A DNA stretch of 64,000 nt. Origin: Megascapheus bottae (lineage: Eukaryota > Chordata > Mammalia > Rodentia > Geomyidae). Made by a program: the position numbers and the translations under genes. A model generated the notes under the pieces. The model ran no database searches. It had not been told where the DNA came from and saw only the letters and a program-made list of their open reading frames with translations. The stretch covers positions 6,294,106-6,358,105 of the forward strand of contig JANJXV010000024.1 of assembly GCA_024803745.1 (NCBI GenBank), given 5' to 3'. Below, piece after piece: positions 11,617 to 24,000 of this stretch; position 1 is the stretch's first letter, and the number at the start of each line of letters is the position of its first letter.

Positions 11617-12382
11617 AGAAGGAAATGTTTAAATAGTTTACAATGAGTGAAGTTTATAAAATTGAGACAAATTTTAATTTATGAGTTTTCCTAAAATCCC
11701 ATTAAGAATTTCCTTCTTTCCATAATGAATGAAACTCATCACTATGGACAAAAACAGTGATTGGAGAAAGCTAAAATAATTTATCTCTTATTGTTCAATT
11801 ATTATAAATTGCTTAATTAATTGGTAAAAATATATAATTATTTGACAAGAAAATGATAGTGGAAAAATAACCAAGTATTATCATTTGTAAAACTCATTAT
11901 AATAATTTGAGTATAGTCTTGAAAAGGATTGTGATAAATAATTTTATTCAAGTAGGTCAATTTCTCAATGTTTTAAAAGTATGGGTAGAATTTTCTTCAT
12001 AGCCAATGTTCAATGACAGCCCTAAATTATAGGCTTAATAAATTTGTATTTCAATTAAAATTTTAATGTCTAATAATGACTTACAAATTCAAAGACAAAT
12101 TTATCTATTCAATCTATGACATGAAAATTAAATGCCTCATCAAATTATCTGAATAAATAAATATATATATATATATATATAACACATGATTTTTACTTTT
12201 TCAATAGTTCCCTCTGAAACAGTTCTTTAAGTTGAAAGGTGGTTTCAATTCCAAGGAGCAAATGCAGCTTTTTTATTGTTTTGCTTCAAGTATTTCCTCT
12301 GAAAACAGAGGAATTTCCTACCAGTCAGTAACTAAGCCATGCATTTTTTTAAATCTCAATTTATCATAGCTCAGCAAAACAT
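11617..12382. other. Unannotated AT-rich stretch with (TA)n
   Basis: No gene. A TA dinucleotide run lies at about 12158-12182. Confidence 0.6.
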
Positions 12383-12480
12383 TGCAATAGTGTTAGGATC
12401 AGACTGGAATCAAATTCCAGCTTTGCCTTTACCGACTGCGTGACTTTCATCAAATTGTGTGACTGTAATTTCTTCCTTCT
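12383..12480 (+). mobile_element. MIR fragment, sense
   Basis: GATCAGACTGGAATCAAATTCCAGCTTTGCC...GCGTGACTTTCATCAA aligns by eye with the MIR body (AGACTGCCTGGGTTCGAATCC, GCTCTGCC, TGTGACCTTGGGCAA). This is an ancient mammalian SINE. Confidence 0.65.
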
Positions 12481-14431
12481 TTCCTCCCTACAAAAGAGAA
12501 TTTTATGGAAAACAATTTTCTAATTCACAATGTTAATGCAAACAGTAACATTAACTTTAAAAATCACTCCCATTGTCAATGTTAATCAAATGGTTGATTT
12601 TGTGAGAATATTGTTATTAAGCAGCTCTTGACAAAAGCAATTTGAACAATCAGCATTTGAGAAAAGATGTTTCAGGAAGTGAAAAACATGATTTGTAATA
12701 CATTTTAAAAATTATATTTCTGTTTCCACTATTATACCCCAACAATATTACTTTAATATTTTCATATTTTTCTAGTTTCCTTTCAGTACTCATGTAGTTC
12801 ATTGTAGCAAATGGGTAAAGGTATTGCATAAGCATATTTCTTATATAAAAGACATGATGCATTGTAATTAAATAATAATACATTTTCTATTTCCTCATAT
12901 AACATAAATATATATATTTCATTTGAATATATTGTAAGATGATATCCTCTCCCTTAACTTCTACATATGGATAGCAGGATATATTAATATTGAAACAATA
13001 TTGGACCAGAATTTTAATATAACCATCTTGCTATCTCTAGAAACTTCATTTAATTGAAATCTATTCATAAAGCAGGAGGAACTTAAATTATAACATTAAT
13101 CTAGAGGATTATGTATGAATGCCTACTAAAGTAGTCTCTCGCACATCATTGAACAACTTTCTTTCCAATGAAATGCATACAATTTTCATTTACTAGAATC
13201 TATATAAACAATAATTATAAACAGCTAATATAATTTTTAGATGATAAAAGTCCAGGTAAATCCTACAGTGTTGGTGGTGTGGATAAAGAAACAGACAGAG
13301 AAGATCGATAGAAAGACAGATTGAGAGAGACGTTAAAAAAGGGAGAAGGAAGGAAAAGACAAAGGAAAGAGAGGCAGTGTTCACTGATAATTGTAACAGA
13401 ATAGATCATCTCATTCACAGTCTTTCATGAGCCACACATTAGAGTAAAAAAGTTGTATTTGTACTCCACTGTAGATCACCATCAAAAGTTTCAAAATTTA
13501 TTTTAGCCTCGTAAGATTAAGGTAGAGATAAACTGAAAATGATGAACATTTTTGTTCCTCTTGGGAGAAATAGGAGTTATAAACACAAATGATAGTTACA
13601 ATCTGTGGCTTTAATATTTATGAGCTAGGTCTAGCACATAGTCTAGCAACTTCTAATCTTTAGACAGTTATTCCATGTGTGTAAAATGGGTGGGATCCAT
13701 CCAAAGCACAGGTCACTTTTAGGCTTTTTTTTTTACTAGACATGTCTTTCTGATTTTTCCTACCCAGAAAGAATTGCCAGTTTTTTTTATTTCAAAGAAT
13801 AAATGATTTTGATAGTCTCTCTTCATCTTGTAATTTTACTTTGAAAATGATGTATGATGGGAAGGAGATTATCTGATTTGAGGGTTTATTTTCTGATTTG
13901 AACTGAGAATGTTTTGGTGAATGGTCACTCTTCTGTACAACTATGTGAAGATAATACTATTTTTAAAGAAATACAAATTTGGGATATGGATAGCACTGAA
14001 TATATTATATGTTAGCACATTTGTTTACTCTAAGAGAATAAAAATATTGAAATAACTATGTCCTTGTAAGATTAGACTCATTTTAATTACAATAATATTA
14101 TATGTTTAGCTATTTCTTAATTTTAAAGAAAAAATATAAGTAAAAATACAAGGTTATTGTGAAAGAAACACTCAAACATTCAAACTTGTAGTTACCCAAA
14201 CATATTGCAAAATAGCTTACTAAAATTATTAAAATTTAACTATTTAACTTGAAATTTATACTATAGCTTTCTGATAATTTGGTGTTGATACTTCTTTATG
14301 AGTATAGCAAATTAAACTTTATACTAGATAAGGGCCTGGAATTAGTGTGACTAAAAGTGAAGTTAAAGAATAAACAAAACTACCTGAAAGTACAAATTAT
14401 GACTAGTCCATCAATATATTAGTTTTCCCTC
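12481..14431. other. Unannotated AT-rich intergenic stretch
   Basis: No gene or convincing repeat. There is a purine-rich patch at about 13290-13375 (AGACAGA and GAGAGA units). Only short AT-rich open frames are present. Confidence 0.6.
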
Positions 14432-14444
14432 AAGATTTAGGGTT

Positions 14445-14835
14445 CTACTAGCAGAGATTTTCAATAGAGCAAAACCTTGATGCTTAAGGCATATAATATG
14501 AAGCTAAGTGAAAGGACCTCTAGGATATTAAAACAAAAGCCATATAATTAATGATTGTTGCCCTTACTGTACTATGTTATCTCTCATCTCTTTTGCTGTC
14601 CCTTGGTTATCTCATATTGTTACAGTATTTCACTTTATTATCTGATATATTGGATATATTTCTATTTGGTTATTTGAAATTGTATAGGGAAGGGGGAAAA
14701 ACCAAGATGGGTGGGGGGAGGGTAATGGGGACCAAGACATGTGAAAGGGTATCAATGTATGTGAATTAATGCACCTTCTATCTGGCAAATATCATGTAAC
14801 CCTTTTATTAATTACAATAAAAATATTTAAAAAAA
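14445..14835 (+). mobile_element. 5'-truncated L1 3' UTR, sense, 13-bp TSD
   Basis: It begins CTACTAGCAGAGATTTTCAA, includes GTCCCTTGGTTATCTCATAT and the G-rich tract, and ends ATTACAATAAAAATATTTAA. Perfect AAGATTTAGGGTT duplications lie at 14432-14444 and 14836-14848. Confidence 0.95.
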
Positions 14836-15030
14836 AGATTTAGGGTTATAATTATTTACCACAGTACCTTCAAATAAGAGAGATTACTAACAGACCCACA
14901 TTTTTTCTAGTAAGTTGAATTTATTAAAATTTAAATGCTACGTTCATATCAGAGATACAGATAACAAATTTGGATCATTAACAAGTGTTCAGTAATAAAT
15001 ATTAAAATGAATGTGTTAGCAGTTCTATTT

Positions 15031-15220
15031 TTTTTGCCAGTCCTGGGCTTGAGCTCCGGGCCTGAGCACTGTCCTTGGACTTTCTCAAGGCTAGATCTCT
15101 ACCACTTGAGCCTCAGCACCACTTCCAGCTTTTTTCTATGTATGTGGTACTGAGGAATCGAACCCTGGTGTTTGTGCATGCTAGGCAAGCACTCTACCAC
15201 TAGGCCAAACTCCCGGCCCC
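15031..15220 (-). mobile_element. Dimeric tRNA-like SINE, antisense, 14-bp TSD
   Basis: Complete reverse dimer, including GGAATCGAACCCTGG (B-box arm, reverse). Perfect TAGCAGTTCTATTT duplications lie at 15017-15030 and 15221-15234. It is one of the least diverged copies here. Confidence 0.96.
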
Positions 15221-15504
15221 TAGCAGTTCTATTTAATCCTTCATATTATTTTTATTTTGAAGCCTAATTTGAACTCCAAGATATATAGTCTTTATTTATA
15301 ATGTCATTTTATCCACACTAAAAAACCAATTGCCCCAAAGTCATGATATGTAGACCTATTTTGACAGTACTATTAAAAGTCCCTGCATCTTTCACTAGTA
15401 TTTTATGACAATTTAGAAAATTCTCCTAGAAATGAGGACTTACTTGTGCCAATCCTATAAGTTCCTCACTTTACGACAATTTGCTAAGAAAACATTTTTC
15501 AATT

Positions 15505-15640
15505 TATTTTATTGTTAGGATAATTGTATAGAGGGGTTACAGTTACATTTGTCAGAAACATTACTTCTAGCTCATTGATACCCCTTCTCATGTTTTTGTC
15601 TCCATTTCCCACCATTTTGATCTTAATACTGCAATTCTGT
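15505..15640 (-). mobile_element. 5'-truncated L1 3' end, antisense
   Basis: GAGGGGTTACAGTTACATTT, GATACCCCTTCTCATGTTTT and CCATTTCCCACC are the reverse of the 3' end seen intact at 7617-7764. Confidence 0.85.
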
Positions 15641-16369
15641 TTCAATTTGGTCTCTCTGATGACCACTGCTGATTAACTACACAGCACAAAGCAATCTATC
15701 ACACCTACTTGATATAATCAGTTGCATTTACGGTTAACATCTAGTCCCAAGGTTAACAATTTCCTCTTTTCGTATTCCTTTATTTCTTGTATATATTCAG
15801 GCTTTGTACCATAGTCACCCGTGATAATATTTTAATATGCATTTGGACTATGTGTCAGTTACAATGATAATGCTAATCACATGATAAGATTCCAGTGTTA
15901 GAGGTTAACAGAATAAATGTTTATTGCCCAGCTTTATCTGAAAACAACATGGTTCCCAGGATAGGAAGAAGAAATGAAAATCCTTGTAGCCATTCAGGAT
16001 CCCAGTAAAATGAAAGCTTTTGCCACCTGCAAACATGGCTCCAGATTCACAATGATAGCATAAAATCAGCACAACTAAAAAACAGCCTGAGGAGAAGCTG
16101 TAAACTGCATCACAGCAGGTAGGATATATTTCTTCCTGAGTTCATTTGTGGGAAGTGCAAAGGGCTAGACAGCACAGCTCAACTAGGCTCAAAGAATGGA
16201 AAATTAACAAATAAGCAAACATGGAGAAGCATCTGGAATAATCCTGAAGCAAATTTCATATTATTAAAAATATCTTACAGATTCAATATGTTAGATTAAA
16301 AAATTATAGTAATCAATATGATTACTATAAATTGAACAGGACTCTAAACATTCACACAGTGAGACTATA
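15641..16369. other. Unannotated stretch, possible very old repeat
   Basis: No gene. The segment around 15960-16200 (TGCCACCTGCAAACATGG, CAGCCTGAGGAGAAGC) is less AT-rich than its neighbours and looks like an old dispersed repeat, but I cannot name it. Confidence 0.4.
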
Positions 16370-16795
16370 GGAAGATATTCTTAGGAGAGGATCACAAAGG
16401 CCCAATAACTATTTGCATACAATCATATGAAATGAATTTCAAGAAACAGAAACAAGTTTTCTTGTTATTACTTTTCTTTTGGCTTTTTTCCTTCCTTTGT
16501 CACTGCTTTTTATTTCTGTACCTTATGCTTTATAAATTTATCTGATTTGGGGTAGGTGGGGAGCATAGAAATGGTGTGACAAAATGAACAAATACAGTAG
16601 TGATATTCACTAGACATTATGTTGAATATGAACTATACAACTTATAGGGGACAGGAGCAAATAACTGCGAGAAGCTAGTGAAGGGGTATCATTGTTCAAA
16701 ATGATGGAAACTCAAAGTAATGAGATAGACTCATTACTTATATAACTGTAACCTCTCTATACATCAACTTTAATATAAAAATAAATTTTAAAAAA
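16370..16795 (+). mobile_element. Old L1 3' UTR, sense
   Basis: TTAGGAGAGGATCACAAAGG, ATATGAAATGAATTTCAAGA, TTATCTGATTTGGGGTAGG, GAACTATACAACTTATAGG and TATAACTGTAACCTCTC match the older L1 3' UTR class at 4.7, 5.1 and 49.9 kb. Confidence 0.75.
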
Positions 16796-16977
16796 TCCAA
16801 TTGACAAAGTGAGTTTACGCACTGCTCCCTAAAATGATGTATAGTCTGAATATATCCTTTCTTCTATTCAAGCTAAATGCATGAGCAACTTCTTGACTCT
16901 TCTTCACTTAAACTGGTGATTCAAATAAGATCCTAATTGATTTTCAACAGAAAATAGGAGCAAAATCTAGAATATGG

Positions 16978-17179
16978 GTGCCATGAGTTTGGCCTACTGA
17001 TAGTATGCTTGCCTATCTTTCATGAAGACCTGGTTTCAATTCCTCAGTACCACATACATAGAAAAAGCCAGAAGTGATGCTGTGGCTCAAGTGGTAGAGC
17101 TCTAGCCTTGAGAAAACCCATGTACAGTGGTCAGACTTTGGGTTCAAGTCCTGGGACTGGCAAAAAAGAAAAAAATAAA
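16978..17179 (+). mobile_element. Dimeric tRNA-like SINE, sense
   Basis: The left unit starts ATGAGTTTGGCCTACTG. The link is AGTACCACATACATAG, and the right unit is GCTGTGGCTCAAGTGGTAG. The tail is CTGGCAAAAAAGAAAAAAA. An imperfect CTAGAATA duplication flanks it. Confidence 0.9.
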
Positions 17180-17339
17180 CCTAGAATAAGGTACACAGTA
17201 ACCGATATTATTGCAAGCATAGATTTGTGGTGAACTTATGGAAGACATTATCATTTTTAAAATATAAAATGAAAATTTGGTGTTTGATTTAATGTATTAC
17301 ATCATTGGCTATTGAACTCTGTCTTTGTATATTTGTGAC

Positions 17340-17377
<38 letters not shown>

Positions 17378-17390
17378 CATCCATCTATCA
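17340..17390 (+). repeat. (TCTA)n tetranucleotide repeat
   Basis: About twelve TCTA units with TCCA variants near the right end. Confidence 0.95.
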
Positions 17391-18515
17391 TAAAAGTTTT
17401 CATTAACAACTAAAACTCTGCAGCATCAACAATGGTAAATTTAATCAAAGGGACCTAGCCAAAATATGTCAAAATATTCTTTGTAGAATAAATGGTATAT
17501 TGGGTCCAAATACATATTACAGATCTGTACATAGAAAACATACCTCACATTAAGTGCTAAAACTTCTTGCAACTTAGTTTCAAGTTTCTTTTTTCTCTGC
17601 ACTGGTGTGAAAGAAAACAATCATCATTTATATCTATTACAAAGACTAAAATTCCAAAAGTTATGTTATGAATTTTATTTAGAAGGCCTTTTCTAATTCT
17701 CAAATTCATTCATATGCAGAATTACCCATGAAGAAAACAGGATGTCATTCTCTAAGTAAAACACTTGGAAGGATAGTTATTTCTATTTCAGGCCTCCAGT
17801 TTATTTTAATTTATTTGCTGATGGAGCCAAGATTTGCAAGGAGCAATCCCACATTTTCATGCTGATTCTAGGTGCAAATGGCTACACTGTGACCTTTGTA
17901 TTAACAGGTACAACACAACTTTAAAAATAGATGATTCTAGCCATATGTGCTAAGAATCTTTTGGTTTTAAATCTAAACAGACAACATTACTACAAGAAAT
18001 CTTCAGTGTGGAGAAGTGTAGCTTTCACAGAAATCAATTCATATTTTCAAGAAAGTGTATGCTGAGCTTGAAATACATTGTCAGAACACCAGCACCCAAA
18101 ATGGAATGAAAATGCATGCCTCATCGTAGACTGGTTTTGTCTGTTATTCATTTCATGCTTTATAAGCACACTAAAGTGAAGTGCATCTGGAGTGAGCTTT
18201 TGTCTCCTTTGCATCCATTACCCCCAAGCACTCCCCTGTATCATCCTCAGACAACCTCCCACAGCGCCTGAGAGAGACTGACATTGCTTCTCCCATTGAC
18301 ACTGTGCCAGTCTCCAGGATGTGGTCAAATCAGCTACTTGTCTTACCTTTTGTCTGCTTAAACACATCTCTTCACTTTTCCACAGAGGAAGACAAATAAC
18401 CACTAGCACATTTGGGGTAAACTATATGATGTCAAAAGTTATGGTAAATCTGATATTCTCTTCATATTGAGGCTGTCAATGACTAACTCATTCTTGAAGG
18501 AAAACATAGATATCT
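17391..18515. other. Unannotated stretch
   Basis: No gene or clear repeat. The patch at 18190-18400 is less AT-rich and has a short open frame on the minus strand (63 codons) with no recognisable domain. Confidence 0.55.
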
Positions 18516-18532
18516 AAAAGAGGGAGAGACTG

Positions 18533-18738
18533 GGGCCCGGAGTTTGGTCTAGTGGTAGATTGCTTGCCTTGCATGCACCAAGACCCAGGTTCGATTCCTT
18601 GGTACCACATACATAGAAAAAGCTAGAAGTGATGATAAGAATCTTATCTTATCATCAGTGGTAGAGCACTAGCCTTGAGAACGTCCAAGGACAGTGTACA
18701 GGACCTGACCTCAAGTCCAGGACTGGCAAAAAAAGAAA
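18533..18738 (+). mobile_element. Dimeric tRNA-like SINE, sense, 17-bp TSD, with a hairpin replacement
   Basis: Perfect 17-bp duplications (AAAAGAGGGAGAGACTG) lie at 18516-18532 and 18739-18755. The left unit has an intact B box, GGTTCGATTCC, at 18588-18598. In the right unit the usual GCTGTGGCTCAA is replaced by a 26-base palindrome at 18631-18656 (GATGATAAGA, six-base loop, TCTTATCATC). Confidence 0.96.
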
Positions 18739-18894
18739 AAAAGAGGGAGAGACTGTTAAAAAGGATTGGGCATGTGAACATGAATGCACAGGATAGCTCT
18801 TGAAAGGAGGGACAACATCTCAAGTATGAATCCATTACAGTATTTTGGAGCTTACAGCAGAAAACTTAACATATATCACCATTATTTTCATTTT

Positions 18895-19135
18895 TCTTTA
18901 TTTTATTTTAAATTTATTGCAAATGTAATGAATGGGGGGTTACAGTTACATAAGTAAGGTAATGAGTATGTTTATTTTTTGAAGTTATCCTTTCCCTCAT
19001 TTTCTTCTACTTAACACTCCCCACCCTCTTCCCCACCCAGTTGTAAAGTTCATTTCCACCAGTGTCTAGTGAATATCATTATTGCATTACTTCATCTGTT
19101 CTCCTGTTGTTTCTGCTTTGTATTAGGTATTATCT
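18895..19135 (-). mobile_element. L1 3' end, antisense
   Basis: TTTATTGCAAATGTAATG, GGGGTTACAGTTACATAAG, GTAATGAGTATG and the CCCCACCCTCTTCCCCACCC tract are the reverse of an L1 3' UTR. It belongs to the class also seen at 6.9, 9.2 and 32.3 kb. Confidence 0.75.
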
Positions 19136-19884
19136 TGTGAGTTAAGTCAGAGAAATTATCTAGATTTTTCTGTTGAATAAATAAACATCAAAGAATTTGG
19201 GTTCAGTTTAGAAAGAAAATATGCAAACAAGTATTTGTAAACACTATCATTTATTCAAAATCCTGTCCTCTTTATCTGCTGCAGGTTTTATTAGTCAATG
19301 ATGAGGGTTTCTGTGGAGGAAATTCAGGGCTCCTTAAGAGCAAATTCACAGAAATGAGAACAACAATATCATCCTCCTGTTCTTTAATCACAGTGATCTC
19401 ATTTATATTATTTGCTTAAATTGGGGCTTCATCATCATATATATATACCTATACATATATTTATAATTTAAGGAAAACAATAAATTTGAAAAATATTTAA
19501 TTCTGATTGTATGTAATAAATGCATTAATAATTATGAGGATTTTCACAATTTACTTCTATTATAATTTTCTAATTGTTCATATATGGAGAAATTGTTACT
19601 GCTATAAAGGGTATTAGAAATGCATGTTGGTATTTTAGTAATCTAGAACTTTACTTTTTGTTGTGAGAAGTTTTCACTTTATATGGATATTCTGCTAAGT
19701 AAAAAACAGACTGAGCACAAAGCAATATTAATTTATTGTTTAACATATAATCATCATTAAGCATGTATTTTATCTAAGTTCACCTAAAGTGACAACATAA
19801 TTAGCAAAACTTAGAACTTTGAACAAAGTGAATACTTATATATCAAAGAAGTTTTTACTACAATGATTAAATTTCTGAATTCTG
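19136..19884. other. Unannotated AT-rich stretch
   Basis: No gene or clear repeat apart from a short TATATATA run near 19438. Confidence 0.6.
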
Positions 19885-20021
19885 TTTTTTTTTTTTGTGG
19901 GCATGGGGCTTGAACTAGGCCTGGGCACTGTCCCTGACCTCTTCAACTCAAGGCTACTGCCCTACGCTTGAGCCAAGCTCCATTTCCTATTTTCTAGAAG
20001 TTAATTGGAGATAAGAGTCTC
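19885..20021 (-). mobile_element. B1-like dimeric SINE, antisense, left half missing
   Basis: T12 tail, then CATGGGGCTTGAACTAGGCC, TCAACTCAAGGCTACTGCCC and GAGATAAGAGTCTCC. The copy stops before the B1-like arm, so it is 5'-truncated. Confidence 0.8.
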
Positions 20022-20427
20022 CAAATTTGAAGAAGTTGATGAAGATAACATAATGATATGTAACTTCCCCAGGTTCCATTAGCAATTTAAGAGATTTAAG
20101 AATTCAGTATCCTAGGAAGCAATCATTCTCCAATCATATTGGACCTCATTTTCTTTTTCTTTCTTATTTGCTTTGTAAATATTTTTTACAATTTTTTTCA
20201 TGAAGAGACTGTCTCAAGAAGTTCTTTTGTACCTAATATGTATTCACAAGTATCTTTTCACGGCTTTATTTGTAACCTCTCTCTCTGTTTTATGGCATCT
20301 CATTGACATTCAACATTGATACTAGTAGTATTTTAAAACAAACAGTTATCATCTAACATGAGGACAGGGAGAAAGACTAAGATATCTTATATACTAAACA
20401 TATATTAATTTTCATATATATTCAAAG
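20022..20427. other. Unannotated AT-rich stretch
   Basis: Nothing recognisable. Confidence 0.55.
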
Positions 20428-20445
20428 GAAAAATGACATTTTTTT

Positions 20446-20645
20446 CTTTTTCTTTTTTGCCAGTCCTGGGCTTGAGCTCAGGGCCTGAGTACTGTTCTTG
20501 GGCTTTTCTCAAGGCTAGAACTCTGCCAATTGAGCCACAGCACAACTTCTAGCCTTTTTCAATGTATGTGGTACCTAGGAATCGAACATGGGTCTTCATG
20601 CGTGCTAGGCAGGCACTCTACCACTAGGCCAAACTCCCGGCCCCT
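20446..20645 (-). mobile_element. Dimeric tRNA-like SINE, antisense, 18-bp TSD
   Basis: Complete dimer on the minus strand. Perfect 18-bp duplications, GAAAAATGACATTTTTTT, lie at 20428-20445 and 20646-20663. The left-unit B-box region reads GAATCGAACATGGGTC (a diverged B box in reverse). It ends CTCCCGGCCCC. Confidence 0.95.
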
Positions 20646-20663
20646 GAAAAATGACATTTTTTT

Positions 20664-20791
20664 AAATTATTTTTTTATTGTAATTAGTAAAAGGGTTACA
20701 TGATATTTGCCAGATAGAAGGTGCATTAATTCACATACATTGATACCCTTTCACATGTCTTGGTACCCATTCCCCCCCCCACACCCCCCAC
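20664..20791 (-). mobile_element. Short 5'-truncated L1 3' end, antisense
   Basis: The sequence TGCCAGATAGAAGGTGCATT, CATTGATACCC and the C-rich run at its right end are the reverse of the L1 3' UTR class that ends near 14835 and 44840. It is flanked by AAAATGACAT/C plus T's, the same target site used by the neighbouring SINE. Confidence 0.85.
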
Positions 20792-21098
20792 AAAATGACA
20801 CTTTTTTTTAAAGAATTTATTAACGTTGATTTTTACATCATACTTTAAATGACAAGTTTAACACACAAGTTTTCAAGGAGGGAATCTATATTTACAATCA
20901 CTAGGACTTAGTATTTAGAACTTAATCAAAATTAGGCTAAGGGTTTGTATGTCATAGAAATGTATTAATTTATGAAATAAAATATTATGTCTATAGAGTT
21001 ATAGGTTTTTATGTCTATAGTTATGTTTATATTTCCATTATCATGTCCATAGCTTTAGGTATGCAGTTATTGAGTCCTTACTCTTGTACTCTTTGGAT

Positions 21099-24000
21099 TT
21101 AATGGCCACATATTAAGGATACCATACGCCTTTTGATCATTAGGTCTTGACTTGTCTCACTCAACATGATTCGCTCTAGATTCATCCACTTCCCTGGGAA
21201 TGCCATTATTTTATCTTGTCTGTTGGCTATGTAGAATTCCATTGTGTGTATATACCACATTTTCTGTATCCATTCATCTGCAGTAGGGCATATGGATTGT
21301 TTCCATCGCCTGGCTATAGTGAATAGTGCAGAGATGAACATAGCTGAGCAGGTGTCCTTATAATGTCTTGGGTCATGATATTCAGGATAGATGCCCAGAA
21401 GTGGTATGGCAGGATCATAGGGAAGGTCTATTTTCACTTCTTTAAGAAATTCCACTCTGCTTTCCAGAGTGACTGAACTAGTCTGCATTCCCACCAGGAG
21501 TGTAGTAGGGTTCCTTTTTCACCACAGCCCCGCCAGCAACTGTCATTGTCTGAGTTCAAAATCCTGGCCATTCTTGTTGGGGTAAGATGGTATCTTAGGG
21601 TTGTTTTTATTTGCATTTCCTTTATGACCATAGATGATGAACATTTTCTCATATGCTTTTCTACCATTTTAATCTCTTCTTCTGATAAGTCTCTCTTTAG
21701 TTCCTTTGCCCATTTAGTGAAGGGTTTCTTGGGTTTGGAGGGATTAGTTTCTTGAGTTCCCTGTAGATACTGGATTTTAAGCATTTGTCAGATGTATTAT
21801 TGGTGAATATCTTTTCCCAGTTGGTTGGCTGTCTCTCTACTTTTGCGACTATGTTTTTATCTGTACAGAAACTTTTTATTTTTAGGTAGTCCCATTTATT
21901 GAGTCTCTCTCCTACCTGTTGTGAACCTGGGATTCTGTTCAGGAATCTTTTGCCTGTGCCTATGAGTTCCAGTGTCTCTCCTACTTTATCATGTAGCAGT
22001 TTCATGGTTTCTGGTCTGACGTTGAGGTCTTTGATCCACTTTGAGTTAATGCTTGTGCATGGCAAAAGGCTAGGGTCAATTTTTAGTTTTCTGCAAGTGG
22101 CTGCCCAGTTTTCCCAGCACCAATAATTGAATAGACTGTGTTTGTTCCACTGTATATCTTTGGCTCCTTTGTCAAATACAAGTTGCCTATAGGTATGTGG
22201 TTCTATTTCTGGGTCTTCTGTTCTGTTCTACTGATATTCTGGTCTGTTTTTGTGCCAATACCAAGCAGTTTTTGTGATTATGGCTCTATAGTAGAGTTTG
22301 AAGTCTGTTATTGTAATACCACCAGCATTGCTCTTTTTGCCAAGAATTGTTTTGGCTATTCTAGGTCTTTTCTTGTTCCATACGAATCTTCGGATTATAT
22401 CTTCTACTTCCGTAAAGAATGTCTTTGAGATTTTGATGGGGATTGCATTGAATTTGTATATCAGTTTTGGCAATATAGCCTTTTTCACTATGTTGGTTCT
22501 CCCTAGCCATGAGCATGGGATGACTTCCCATTTCCTAATGTCCTCTTTAATTTCTTTCATTAGGCTTTTATAGTTTTCATTGAATAATTCCTTTACTTCT
22601 TTGGTTAAGTATATTCCTAAGTATTTTATTCATTTGGGGGCTATTGCAAATGGGATCATTTTCTGATTTGGCCTTCTGTTTGTGTATTGTTGGTGTACAA
22701 GAAGGCTACTGACTTCTGAAGATTAATTTTGTATCCTGCCACTTTGCTAAAGTAGTTTATTAAATCTAGAAGTTTGGGAGTGGAGTTTGTTGAGTCACTC
22801 AAGTACAGGATCATGTCATCTGCGAATAGGGATAGTTTAATTTCTTCTTTCCATATGTGGATCCCTTTGATGTCCTTTTCTTGCCTTATTGCTCTGGCTA
22901 AGGGTTCCAACACTATATTGAAGAGAAGTGGAGAGAGTGGGCATCCCTGTCTAGTTCCTGATTTTAAGGTGAATGGTTCCAGTCTTTCACCATTTAGTAT
23001 AATACTGGCTGTAGGTTTTTCATATATGGCTTTCACTATTTTGAGGAATATACAACTTATTCCCATTTTTTCTAGTGCTTTCAACATGAATAGATGTTGT
23101 ATTTTGTCAAATGCCTTCTCTGCGTCCAAAGAAATTACCACATGATTCTTATCCTTAGCTCTACTGATGTGATATATTACATTGATTAATTTGCGAATGT
23201 TAAACCAGCCTTGCATCTGTGGGATGAAGCCTACTTGATCATAGTGTATGATTTTTTTAATTTGTTTCTGGATTCTGTTGGCTAATATTTTATTGAGGAG
23301 TTTTGCGTCTGTGTACATAAGAGAGATAGGTCTGTAGTTTTCTTTTTTTGTTGGGTCTTTCCATAGATTGGGGATGAGAGTAATATTAGCTTCATAAAAT
23401 GAGTTTGATATTGCTCCTTCTGTTTCTATTTCTCAGAAGAGTTTCAAGAGTATAGATGTTATTTCATCTTTAAACTTCTTGTAGAATTCCGCAGTGAGTC
23501 CATCTGATCCTGGGCTCTTTTGGGTTGGCATTTCCCTGATTACTTCCACAATTTCGTTGTAAGAGATTGGTTTGTTCAATTTGTTTGTCTCATCGTTTTT
23601 CAGTGTGGGTAGCCTATATTTATTTAAGAAATTATCCATTTCTACTAGATTTTCTTGTTTCTTTGAATATAGGTGCTGGTAGTACCTATTCATTATGGAC
23701 TGAATTTCTTGGGAATCAGTTGTGATTTTTCACATGGGGCCTCTAATCTTGTTTATTTGAGTCTCCCCTTTCCTTTTTTTGATTAATCTTGCCAGGGGTC
23801 TGTTTATTTTGTTGACTCTTTCAAAGAATCAACTTTTTGATTTATCAATTTTGTGTATAGTAGATCTTCTTTCAATCTTTGATATTTCTGATTTTATTTT
23901 TGTTATTTATGTCCTTCTAGTTGTTTTAGAATTAACTTTTTCTTGCTCCTCTAGGTGTTTCAATTTTTTTAGGTTATTTACATGCTCTTTTGTCTTTTAA

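Noticed and set aside
18588..18598. tRNA-gene-like A and B boxes within the SINEs
   Set aside because: They are internal pol III promoters of tRNA-derived SINEs with A-tails and target duplications; no cloverleaf or acceptor stem of a true tRNA is present.
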